64,000 nucleotides of DNA from Cytidiella melzeri. Its lineage: Eukaryota; Basidiomycota; Agaricomycetes; Polyporales; Irpicaceae. The notes beneath the pieces are model-generated. The model ran no database searches. It was not told the origin of the DNA and saw nothing but the letters and a program-made list of their open reading frames with translations. The stretch lies in NCBI GenBank assembly GCA_022592445.1, contig JABYQR010000026.1:62001-126000 (forward strand), read 5' to 3'. Shown here in pieces: positions 1 through 9,228 of this stretch (positions are counted from its first letter, which is position 1; each line of letters starts with the position of its first letter). A program made the position numbers and the translations under genes.

Positions 1-99
1 ATCTTCCTTGTCGTCATCGTCCACGCGAGTTCGCTCGTCGTTCCTCCATCCCTGTTGTCACTTCCTCGCTCTTCGTAGAGTTTGGTTGTGTTCTTGACA
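1..99 (+). repeat. 5' LTR of element A, last 99 bp
   Basis: Matches 8566-8664 with about four substitutions and ends in the same TTCTTGACA. This is the U5 end; the rest of the LTR lies left of the window. Confidence 0.93.
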
Positions 100-114
100 T
101 TAGGTAGAATCTCC
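100..114 (+). promoter_or_regulatory. Primer binding site of element A (self-priming type)
   Basis: Two bases after the LTR, AGGTAGAATCT (102-112) is the exact reverse complement of AGATTCTACCT (8444-8454) in the LTR. The latter begins 35 nt after the start of a TATA box and so is the expected 5' end of the mRNA. The site does not begin with TGG, as a tRNA 3'-end primer site would. In Tf1 the first 11 nt of the mRNA anneal to such a site. Self-priming here is inferred from complementarity and spacing. Confidence 0.8.
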
Positions 115-247
115 GTACGCTCGCCTGGACGTCGCGCAACCGCACATTTTCCTTTCCCCAAAGTTTTTAAAAGTTTAGTCCCCCCGGTTTACCAGTACAT
201 TGTATTGGCCCGGACCCTTGATCTTCATTCTCATGTTGTGGTTGTAG

Positions 248-924
248 TGCCGAAAGACGTACGCATCCGTCGTAACGTACCTGAGTCTTTCTTCGAGGCT
301 CGACAAGAACTGCGCAAACAAGGTCGTCCCCATCTCTACACAGAGAAGGACCTTGAAGCCATCGTCTCGTACGTCTCACACCATCCTCACTACCATCCTC
401 TCGGTACTAGACTCACCCACTTTGACCACAAAAAGTTTGCTCGTGACAACGAGTCTATCAAGGAACACACACGCACCGAACGTACGCAAACTCTGGCCGA
501 CCGTATTGAGAAACCGTCTCTCAAGGATCGCATCTCCCGGGCACCCGCACCACCTCGACCGGATGCGCAGAAACCGGTGACACTCGATTTCCATAAGTTC
601 TCTATCAAGGACCAAGTCGGCATTCTCAAGCCAAAGATCGAGGCCACCACCAGACACCTCAAGATCCTGATCGAGCTTACCCGTGACCGCAACAACTCAC
701 AGGTCAAGTCAGTCCTGCTACTCAACAACAAGCTTCTGTACCTCACAGAGCATATGGAGGAAGTACTCTCCACCCGCACGCCGGCACAGCTCAAAGCACT
801 GAATTGGGGCCTGCAGTCAGTAGGGCAGATCAACTTCACGCAATTACGCAAGAGGTTGACAGAGGTCACGAGTCGAGTTGCATTTGTAGCAGACGGAGGA
901 TACTTTGAGAAACTCCCTTTGTAG
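248..924 (+). CDS. ORF0 leader protein of element A
   Basis: Open frame upstream of gag, of a type also found in elements B and C. It begins after a probable splice acceptor (TTGTAG, ending at 247). Conserved blocks are an N-terminal stretch around TEKDLEAIVSYV, a central KPVTLDFHKFSIKD, a block around LNWGLQSVGQI, and a C-terminus near YFEKLPL. The frame stays open back into the LTR but contains no ATG. Joining a donor at 195 to 248 would create ATG CCG AAA, a plausible start. The protein is about 225 aa, hydrophilic and rich in charged residues, with no signal peptide or membrane segment. I recognise no domain. It could be a separated N-terminal part of Gag or an accessory protein. Confidence 0.65.
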
Positions 925-946
925 TAGATAGCAATCATTGAGTACA

Positions 947-2360
947 ATAATCTTTTCCACGTCTTTGATCCCGACGATCATCAGGACTGTCACAATAACG
1001 AAGAGGATCACGCGTATATCAAAGTCTGCGAACAGCAGCCGTGTCCAAATTGAAGACAAAAGTTTGTGGTATCTCGTCATTTCAGGCAAGGACAACGATA
1101 CTCTGGTTACGTACCCTGTGATAACAGTCAAATCCTGTTGATTGTTGGAGTTCCTGAAGAAGTCAAAGTTGATACCAGTTTAGTTGTACCGGAAATCTCA
1201 CCGGTCTCACCAGACGTCACCCCCATTATTCCTGACCCCATCACTGCTCCTGTCACCCCCGAGGTTATATCAGAAACTCTACCCATTCAAACCGCTTCCT
1301 CCATCACAATGACAACACCCGCGGTTGATCCTGCCTTGATTGCAGCCATTATAGCTGCAGTTACGCAAGCAATGCCGAGACCGCAAGTCACGGTCAACAA
1401 TAACGATTCCAAGCCTGATAGATACAAGGGCGAACATGGGAGCGGTTCCTATCACAATGCGAGGCTTACTGGGTGACCGCCAGTATCGCCAATGAAAAAA
1501 CCAAGGTTCTGACAGCAATCTACCGGTTGTCAGAGAAGGCTGCCCAATGGGCAATACCAGTCACGGACCATATGGCTGATCACAACAGTAATTTGCCGGC
1601 CAACCTTGATACATGGGCCAAGTTTAAGACTGAGCTCAAGAAGTACTTCGGCGATGCAACGCCCGAAGATACTGCTATCCGCGAGTTGGAGAAGCTTTGT
1701 GGAGCTGAGAAGAAGGAGAAGAACGCGCGTGATGTAGGAACTTACGTCACCAATTTCCAATCCTACGTGGGACGTATCAATGGGTTGAGCGACAAGGACA
1801 AGGAGATCCGATTCATCAAGGGTCTCCCTGAGTTTATCTATGGACGACTGGCAACAGCCGAAGCACCTCCAGCCAATTACCAAGGCTGGATTGATAGGTC
1901 CCTAAAGATGGCGGCGGCATATGCCCGCATCAGGGAAACAACGGAAAAGAAAGTTCCGTCTGTCCCCTCGTCAACTACGTCCAGACCCACCCAGTCTCAA
2001 TCCAGGTTTACTCCGGCTCCCCGCCCTTCCAATGGTCCGGTTCCCATGGAGGTTGACGCCTCCAAAATGCAACAAGGTCGGCGGTGTTACAACTGTCAAG
2101 AGATTACCACTGACCCCAGTCACATTGCACGCACGTGCACCAAACCGGCAGTTCCACGCCCACCACCTCGAGGAACTCGTGTGGCTGCTACCACTGGAGA
2201 GGTATCTTCTTCTCGGGCCGAAGAAAAGAAGCCTGAGAGGGAAGATGCGTCGAGCTCGTCGGGAATGTCGGAAGTGACACTCAATGCCGTGCTAGGAGAA
2301 CTGGAGAAGTTGAGGGCAGAGAACACCAACCTCAAGAAGAGACTTGAGGAGGGTTTTTGA
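947..2360 (+). pseudogene. gag of element A (frameshifted)
   Basis: Structural polyprotein that forms the particle. The N-terminus has a Cys/His block ending CEQQPCPN (ending about 1051), which matches a VQPCPN block in element C and a weaker DDQPFPN block in B. It is followed by a TGA. A Pro-rich linker follows, then the capsid region with KAAQWAIPV and YVTNFQSYVGRI, and a nucleocapsid zinc knuckle starting CYNC (about 2087-2133) with a longer than usual spacing to its last Cys. The C-terminus (about residues LGELEKLRAENTNL) is a short coiled coil. The capsid part moves from one frame to another near 1450-1470, where EAYWVTAS continues in the second frame. Gag runs up to the start of the pol frame at 2357. 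Confidence 0.8.
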
Positions 2361-4017
2361 TTCGGGCCGTGATTCGAGCTGCGCAAGCACGCGCCCCGCG
2401 TATACCATGTAACAATAGATTTTCCGTATTCACGTCTGATGTATTAGAGACTGGTTCTGAATTGGAACATTTTCACATACCCATCACAGTTTCAGGAGTG
2501 CGGAGATCTAAAGAAGTCGCAGCTATGATTGATAGTGGAGCCTCGACACTATTCATTCATAAACGGTTTGTTTGAGAGCATTGTATTAGGACCCGGAAGT
2601 TGAAACAACCCATTCCGGTGTACAACATAGACGGGACCCCAAATCGAGATGGGGCTATTGATGAGGTTGCCATTCTCAATATGAGGATAGGGGACCACGA
2701 GGAAAGGACTATCTTCACGGTTACCGACATCGGGCCGGAAGATATAATCATAGGAATTGATTGGTTGAGGTACCACAACCCCACCATTGATTGGTACAAA
2801 GGCATCATCAGGATGGATGGATGTCCTGATGCGTGTAAACCTAGAGAACGGGTTGAGGAAGCGAAGGAGGTTGCAGCTAAGAGAACAGCTGAGCCTAAAC
2901 GGAAGAAGAGGACCCCGGGATTACAAAAAGTTGTGAAACAACTTCCGTACTTGCCGGTGGATACGGAGGAAGCCGAAGAAGACCTCGAGGAGACCACGGA
3001 AGGTTCAGGAAGTTTGAATGGGGCCGAATCGCCGAAGTTACAGGCACAGGCCACTACTCAGCTCGGTGGAAAAGGAACTCCCCGACGCATTGTACGCACA
3101 CGTCCGACACCTATGGTACAAGAAGGCGAACGCTTGTTCACTCTAGCAGGATACACATACTCCAGTGAACTAGCTGAAGTCGAGAACCGGGTTAAACCAG
3201 TCAAAACCTTTGAAGAGATGGTACCTGAACAATATGGTCAACATGCTCACATCTTCTCTGAAACGGAATCTCAACGACTTCCAGAACACAAGTCGTACGA
3301 CCATGCAATTGAGTTGATTCCAGAAGCAAAAGGATTCCACGCAAAAGTTTACCCACTTTCACACCCTGAGCAAGAAGAGCTTGATAAGTTTATCCGAGAA
3401 AACCTAGAAAAAGGGTACATTCGACCGTCGAAGTCCCCAATGGCGTCACCCTTCTTCTTTGTCAAGAAAAAGGATGGAAAGTTACGTCCAGTGCAGGATT
3501 ACCGGAAGTTGAACGAAGTCACTATCAAAAACAGGTATCCACTGGCATTGATTTCCGAACTCATGGATAGATTGCACAGTGCTAAGTTCTTCACTAAGCT
3601 GGACGTCAGATGGGTGTACAATAATGTCCGCATCAAAGAAGGCGATGAACACAAAGCTGCATTTGTCACCAACCGAGGACTGTTTGAACCTACAGTCATG
3701 TTCTTTGGTCTTACCAATTCCCCGGCCACATTCCAGAACATGATGAACGACATCTTTGCTGATCTTATTGCTGAAGGCAAGGTCACCGTCTACCTAGATG
3801 ATATCCTCATCTATTCCAAGGAGATCTCCGAGCACCGCGAGGTGGTTCATGAAGTTCTGAGACGGCTCAGACAACATGATCTGTTTCTTAAACTGGATAA
3901 ATGCGAGTTTGAGCGTTCAGAGACAGAATATCTTGGCATTATCATTGGCCACAATCAGTTACGCATGGACCCTGTCAAAGTAAAGGCAGTGGCTGAGTGG
4001 CCTGTACCACAGAACGT
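2357..4017 (+). pseudogene. pol of element A, part 1: protease and reverse transcriptase
   Basis: Aspartic protease with the catalytic triplet in MIDSGASTLFIH (about 2525-2560) and the downstream DIIIGIDWL motif. RT follows with KGYIRPSKSPMASPFFFVKK, RPVQDYRKLN, the GLTNSPATFQ block and the catalytic YLDD (about 3793-3804). A TGA at 2573-2575 interrupts the protease just after the active site; downstream homology continues in the same frame. The frame stops being pol at 4017, where element D1 is inserted after WPVPQNV. It resumes at 5867. Before the nonsense mutation and the insertion this was an ordinary chromoviral pol. Confidence 0.9.
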
Positions 4018-4594
4018 TGATACGTCCGGAAATCGGCTAGGCGCGGAGACCCGGCAGCAGCCCGCCATTTGCGCGGCCCGCGTCATCCTGAGCGGCAAGT
4101 CCCTCCACTTTCCCAGCGTCACGGGCACGAGGAGTTCACCGAGGTCACAAGGAGTCCGCCGAGGATCCGAGGACTTGACAAGGAGCAGCAACGCGCCGGA
4201 AACATCCGAGGCCGAGGAATCGCACTGAACTCTGACTCACAGACACGCCCCTTTTGCATCGGAGCATGGGCCGGCCAGCCACCAAGAGTTTCGGACGCGG
4301 GTCGGACCAACGGTAGAAGAAACTTGACGCGCGAACCCCGTTTCAGGAAGACTCCTATCACGCCACGCTGTGCAACTCTTGGACGGCGCCTCATCACCTG
4401 CTTGCGACGGTTGGCACCTCTTCAGCGCAAGGGCGCGCGCCGCTACTCCGAGTTGACCAACGCTGTGTCCCGCCGGGCGTCGACTCGCTGGACATTTTGC
4501 CTCTGCAGACGGAAGTATTCTGCCACCCCGTTTCCTCGCTCTCGCGTTTGGGCTTAGGACATAGAAGGAAAGGTTTAGGAGAGGGTCTTTAGGG

Positions 4595-4604
4595 TATATA
4601 TAAA
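4595..4604 (+). promoter_or_regulatory. TATA box in element D1
   Basis: TATATATAAA about 150 bp upstream of the D ORF. It is preserved in D2 and, with one change, in D3. Confidence 0.6.
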
Positions 4605-4752
4605 GGTGTTGTTTGTACTGCGTAAAAATAAATAAATCCCCACCCCAGTTTCCAGAGTTCACTTTACGCTTTGCGTTCGCGTCGAGGGAGTCTTGTCGCG
4701 CCCATAGCTGTAGCTTCTTCTGCGTTGACTCATTGCGACCTTTTCCACGTTT

Positions 4753-5280
4753 ATGTCCGCTGCACCTAACAACGACAACCCGCCTCGAGTCTGCCGTTGC
4801 TGTCCCACTGTTCCCCACTTACCCAACGGTCGCAGCCCTTACAGCCCGCGCCCGCGCGAGGTTCTACGCCGTTATCCCATCATCCCCACGCCCACGCCGC
4901 CGCCAGAGCCCTCAGCAGCGCCTACGGTGTCCCCTGAGAGATCAACTCCTAAATCACCCTCGCCAGCGTCGTTCGTCGCCTCTGTCGCGGACTCGCTTGA
5001 TAACTGCTCCTATTGCGACACTCAGAGCGACCACCCAATTCCCCTATGCACAGGACCTTTCGTCCCGCTCGACTGCAATTGCCCGCGCGCGCCGCACCCA
5101 GATTGCTGGCTATCTCCAGACTTTGAAGGCGAGGATCACGAGTGCGAACTAGTGCAGTTCAATCTTACCAGCTCTACCAACGTCGTCGTTGGCCACGCAT
5201 TCGCCTGTAATACGCATTGCCGCTTGGGAGGTGTTGTTCTACACTACCGCCCCCGCGCGCAGTCTGTCGAGTCCAATTGA
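4753..5280 (+). CDS. Conserved 175-aa protein of D elements, copy 1
   Basis: Open ORF downstream of the TATA box. The copy in D3 (58504-59031) has the same length, and I count about 19 amino-acid differences by eye. The first half is Pro/Ser-rich and probably disordered (PTPPPEPSAAPTVSPERSTP). The second half has a Cys/His-rich segment (CSYCDTQ..H, then CPRAPHPDCW) that could bind metal, and an acidic FEGEDHECELVQF motif followed by a conserved SSTNVVVGHAF. No signal peptide. I do not recognise the family. If D is an LTR, this is a protein encoded inside the LTR, which is unusual. Conservation in two independent insertions argues for a real gene in the source element. Confidence 0.6.
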   Translation: MSAAPNNDNPPRVCRCCPTVPHLPNGRSPYSPRPREVLRRYPIIPTPTPPPEPSAAPTVSPERSTPKSPSPASFVASVADSLDNCSYCDTQSDHPIPLCTGPFVPLDCNCPRAPHPDCWLSPDFEGEDHECELVQFNLTSSTNVVVGHAFACNTHCRLGGVVLHYRPRAQSVESN

Positions 5281-5866
5281 CTGCAATCTCACATAGCCTT
5301 CCGCTGCGACCCGAGCGCCACTAGTTTATCTTTCTCTTACGTTTCCTTTTGGCTTCGTTATACTGCGTTTGCTTTTTAACTGCGTTATTTTACTGCGTTA
5401 CTGCGTTGTGTTTCACCTTCACTGCGTCGAGTTTACTGCGTTCACTTTCACTGCGCCCGCGTTTTACAGCGACTACTTCATCTTCACCAGCGACCGCGTT
5501 TTGTGTTCGAGATTCATATTGCGCCTGCGTTTATCTTCTACGTCTCTCCGCGCGCCGTTTTCCTACAAGTCGCGACATCTCCCGCGCGTTCTCTTTGAGC
5601 CGCGCCATAACTCCTTCGCTTTCACCGCGTCGACTTGCCTTTTACCCGCGATACACGTGGTAGTTACCCATCTAGCTCCCTTCATATAAATTACATCACA
5701 AAAACCTTGTTGCTCTTTTAGCACAGGTAAAACTAGGACTCTTAGACCACCTCGCATTACTTTAACACTTCCGCGCTTCCATACCCTTACACTTCTATTG
5801 CCACTTCGTGGTTGGTTGTGTTGTCTTTAAGGTTGTTCTTGGTTTGAAGCGTGACTCAGTGTCTCA

Positions 5867-8163
5867 ACGTCTCCGATATTTGCCGATTCCGTGGGTTTGC
5901 GAACTTCTACCGGAGATTCATCAAAGACTTCGGAAAGATATGTAAGCCCTTAGACCGTCTCATGGGCAAGGTTCCTTGGAAATGGGACCCTGAAGAACAG
6001 TCGGCGTTTGATGAACTCCGCCGACAATTTGTGGAAGCGCCGGTGCTGGCAATGTGGAGTTTTGATAGACCCACACGTTTGGAAACGGATGCATCCGGAT
6101 ATGCAATGGGAGGAGTATTGGAACAACAAGCTGAAGACGGCATGTGGCATCCAGTAGCCTATCGGTCTGAGGGTATGACCGAAACCGAACGTAACTATGA
6201 GATTTACGATTGAGAACTCATGGCAATTGTACGAGCCCTTGAGGACTGGCGTCATTACCTGGAAGGGCTAACAGAGAAATTCCCTATTTTCTCTGATCAT
6301 AAGAATCTTGAGTACTGGAAGACAGCCTGTAACTTGACACGTCGCCAAGCACGTTGGTCGCTATTTCTCTCACGTTTCAACTTTGAGATCATCCCAAAGC
6401 CCAGGAAATCTATGGGAAAGTCGGATTCTATGTCACGATTGGGTCAACACGAGGTCAAAGACGAAGAAGACAATCTGTCACGAGTAGTCTTAGCGCCTGA
6501 GGTTTTTCGAGCTGCTGCTTCTCAACGTGGGCAAGCTAGTGTACAGCCAGACAGAGACTTGTTGAAACGTATCCGTGAATGTTCTCTTCGAGAGACCGAG
6601 GTGGCAGAAGCACTTGCCAAAGTCAAGAAACTCGGACCTCGTCTTCTTAGCCGCGGACTCGAAGAGTGGAACGTGGAGAATGTGCTGTTGTTGTTCCGGG
6701 GAAAAGTTTATGTCCCTAAAGATGACGAGATCCGAAAAGAACTAGTTCGGAGACACCATGACTTACCTGCTGCCGGACATCTGGGCAGGTACAAAACACT
6801 GGAGTTGCTATCCCGGAACTACTGGTGGCCCAGCATGACACGGTTTGTCAATGATTACGTAGACACATGTGACACCTGTCAAAGAACAAAGACGTACCCT
6901 GCTCCACCACGCGGTCCGCTCAATCCGCTAGAACCACCCAATGCTCCGTGGGAGAGCGTTACCACAGACTTTATTGTCAAACTGCCGCCATGTAAAGGAT
7001 ACGATTCCATCACGGTTGCAGTTGATCGAACAACCGCGCAGGTGCACTGTTACCCATCACGGGAAAACATGAAAACTCCCGAACACGTGCAGGATTATAT
7101 TGCAAACGTGTTTCGACTCCATGGTGTACCTCGTCAGATGATCTCAGACCGCAGATCAGTGTTTGCATCCAAGTTCCTTCGTGCTATCTACGATGCACTT
7201 GGAGTAAAGACGTCCATGTCCACCGCATATCACCCTCAGACAGAGGGCAAAACAGAACGTATGAGCCAAGAGATAGAACAGTATCTCCGAGTATTCTGTT
7301 CCTTCCGACAGGATGACTGGGTAGATTGGCTGCCAATTGTGGAGTTTGCGCTCAATAGCCGAGTACACTCGTCCACTGGAAAGGCTCCCTTTGAACTGAT
7401 CTATGGGTATCTACCGGAGTTCCAGGTGCCTTTGAAGCCAGTATCAAATGTTCCCGCAGCAGACGAACGTCTTCGAGCGCTCCGAGAAGCCCAAGATGAT
7501 GCCAAAGCTGCACTACAGCTCACAGCGGAACACATGAAACAATTCTACGGTCACGGAGTTACAAAGGCCCCACAGTTTAAAGTCGGTGATAAGGTTTACG
7601 TGGAACGTGAGAAGCATCCAAAGGAACAACCGGTGGCAAAACTAGCACCAAAACGAGATGGTCCTTATGAAGTCTTGGAAAAGATTGGGGATCTGAATTA
7701 TCGGGTCAAACTCACCATTCGAGACAAATGTCACCCAGTGTTCCACGTGGATAGGCTACGACCGGCCAAGACGGCAAGTTTGGTCTCTAATTGGGAATTT
7801 CCTGAACCAGAGCCAATTGTGGTTGACGAAGAAGAGGAGTACGAAGTAGAACAAATTCTTGACTCAAGGATCTTTGGGCGAAAGAAGGAGTTTCAGTACC
7901 GTGTCAAGTGGAAAGGATATTCAGGATCAGAAAATTCCTGGGAACCAGCAACCAACATCACTCATGCCGATGAAGCTGTCAAAGATTTCCACAGACGACA
8001 CCCAGGAGCTCCACGACCAATTGCTGCATCTCTATTCTTGGCAATGAATTTCCAACCAATTAACGAGAATTTTGAGAAGCTACCTTCAGGAACTCTACGA
8101 TGTGTATCCTTGTGGGAAGACGGAAAAGACTCAACTTCTGCCTTCCGGAGAAAAGGCCTTTAG
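5867..8163 (+). pseudogene. pol of element A, part 2: RNase H, integrase, chromodomain
   Basis: Continues the interrupted pol with RFRGFANFYRRFIKDFGK, then RNase H (LETDASGYAMGGVLEQ). A TGA at 6211-6213 lies in IYD-stop-ELMAIVRAL, where family members have Arg (CGA). Integrase follows: HHCC zinc finger (RRHHDLPAAGHLG ... CDTCQRTK), catalytic core (TTDFIVKLPP, MISDRRSVFAS, STAYHPQTEGKTERM) and a C-terminal domain with HPVFHVDRLRP. The C-terminus is a chromodomain (YEVEQILDSRIFGRKKEFQY, RVKWKGYSGSENSWEP), thought to direct integration to chromatin. Apart from the one stop, the frame is open to the TAG just before the polypurine tract. Confidence 0.92.
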
Positions 8164-8174
8164 GAGGGGGGTAA
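8162..8174 (+). promoter_or_regulatory. Polypurine tract of element A
   Basis: AGGAGGGGGG plus TAA lies directly before the 3' LTR and overlaps the pol stop. It is the expected primer for plus-strand DNA synthesis. The same layout occurs at the 3' LTR of element B. Confidence 0.85.
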
Positions 8175-8664
8175 TGTCACGAGCATGCACACTTTTTCCT
8201 TTCTTTTCCTTTTATTTTCCTTATCTTATCTTATCGATGGTACATGGCTACTGCATGTGATCAAGTACATGTGACAGACTGGTCACATGATCATAGAAGG
8301 TGCTGGAACATTGTGGAACATTGTAGAACATTGCACCATAGCACACCATACGTTCCCACAGCAGTGTTAGGAGTACAGACCTGGTACCAGGGGTCCTTGT
8401 CTGAGATGTATATAAACCCACCCTGTAGCTCCCTAAAGACCTCAGATTCTACCTCCTGGTCTTTAGGTGACGTTCACCTTGTACTAGTCTCATCACTGTG
8501 CTAATATATCCTGGTCTTTAGCTCATCGTTAGCTGCTCCCTTGTCGTTGTCTCTCCATCATCATCATCTTCCTTGTCGTCATCGTCCACGCGAGTTCGCT
8601 CGTTGTTCCTCCATCCCTGTCGTCACTTCCTTGCTCTTCGTAGAGTTTGGTTGTGTTCTTGACA
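8175..8664 (+). repeat. 3' LTR of element A (490 bp)
   Basis: Begins TGTCACGAGC right after the polypurine tract and ends TTCTTGACA. The end matches the 5' LTR fragment at 1-99. U3 is about 269 bp and R-U5 about 221 bp, taking 8444 as the transcription start. Confidence 0.92.
8409..8521 (+). promoter_or_regulatory. Promoter and self-priming leader of LTR-A
   Basis: TATA box TATATAAA at 8409-8416. The predicted mRNA 5' end AGATTCTACCT (8444-8454) is complementary to the primer site at 102-112. A 13-nt direct repeat TCCTGGTCTTTAG lies at 8454-8466 and again at 8509-8521, with a hairpin AGGTGA/TCACCT (8465-8479) between. LTR-B and LTR-C have the same order of parts with different sequences. Confidence 0.75.
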
Positions 8665-8836
8665 CGCTCCCTCTCTGACAATGCATTCCAGTCGGAGCCT
8701 GCAAGGCGTGCGTGGGCCGGCCGGAACGTGGAAGAGAACATGGGGGCAAAGAAAGACAAGTGCTTGATGCTTTTGAGGATGTGAAGATAGTAGTAAACCA
8801 ATCCGAAATACCTGGTCGATCTGGCACCCACTACAA

Positions 8837-8924
8837 TGACAGGAAGGAGCTTACGTCCTCTTTTGAACGAGACGCGCGTTTTTGCGCGTCATTATCGAAA
8901 GAGGACGTAAGCTCTGGCCTGTCA
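8837..8924. repeat. Hairpin MITE, copy P1 (partial)
   Basis: Near-perfect inverted repeat. Arms around GAGCTTACGTCCTCTTT and AAAGAGGACGTAAGCTC flank a GACGCGCG/CGCGC centre, and outer arms carry TGACAGG/CCTGTCA. It is the reverse complement of the copy at 51602-51751, but its left outer arm is shorter. No ORF. The arrangement fits a non-autonomous foldback or MITE element. Confidence 0.7.
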
Positions 8925-9143
8925 GCACCGAGTTACACCGCACATCAGGCTCCATTATTATTGAAAAATAGTTGTTAAATATCTTGAATATTATTTACCT
9001 ATTGTGCGAATATCCTTGGTGCCCAATATTGGTGAGATATTCTGTAAGGAAATGTGCGGGACGTCAACACACGCAAAGAAAGTTCTTTTCATCCACTTAG
9101 TTTCCAGCATTCCCAATTCTGGTCTTCTCGAACGCCTGCTTCC

Positions 9144-9150
9144 TATATAA
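9144..9150 (+). promoter_or_regulatory. TATA box upstream of the 9.2-kb gene
   Basis: TATATAA lies about 80 bp before the proposed ATG at 9229, followed by a pyrimidine-rich CCTCGACCCTC stretch typical of fungal transcription starts. Confidence 0.4.
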
Positions 9151-9228
9151 GCCTTATCTCAGTCCTCCACTTGTCTTCCCCCTCGACCCTCACAACAACC
9201 ATGGCTCCCCCACACCAGTTTCAGTCCC

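Larger units (their letters stand above)
4018..5866 (+). mobile_element. Element D1, 1849-bp TG...CA insertion in pol of A
   Basis: Starts TGATACGTCCGG, ends AGTGTCTCA, and is flanked by the 4-bp duplication ACGT (4014-4017, 5867-5870). It splits the pol of element A exactly. A copy of the same length lies at 57771-59619, a truncated copy at 48437 and an inverted diverged copy at 51770-53253. The TG...CA ends, TATA box and lack of internal pol fit a solo LTR of a long-LTR retrotransposon. A short-inverted-repeat DNA transposon (TGATAC against TGAGAC) cannot be excluded. It contains a 175-codon ORF and a C+T-rich 3' part with many CTGCGTT words. Confidence 0.85.
1..8664 (+). mobile_element. 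Ty3/gypsy chromovirus A (5' end outside window)
   Basis: LTR retrotransposon running from the end of a 5' LTR through a leader ORF (ORF0), gag, protease, RT, RNase H, integrase with chromodomain, a polypurine tract and a complete 490-bp 3' LTR. The last 99 bp of the 5' LTR match the end of the 3' LTR with a few substitutions. RT is interrupted by element D1. Gag is frameshifted and pol has at least two stop codons, so this copy is dead. The chromodomain and domain order place it in the chromovirus branch of Metaviridae. The target duplication cannot be checked because the 5' LTR start lies outside the window. Confidence 0.93.

Noticed and set aside
82..247. N-terminal extension of ORF0 of A into the LTR
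   Set aside because: The frame is open but has no ATG, starts in U5 and crosses the primer site; homology with B and C begins only at about 248.
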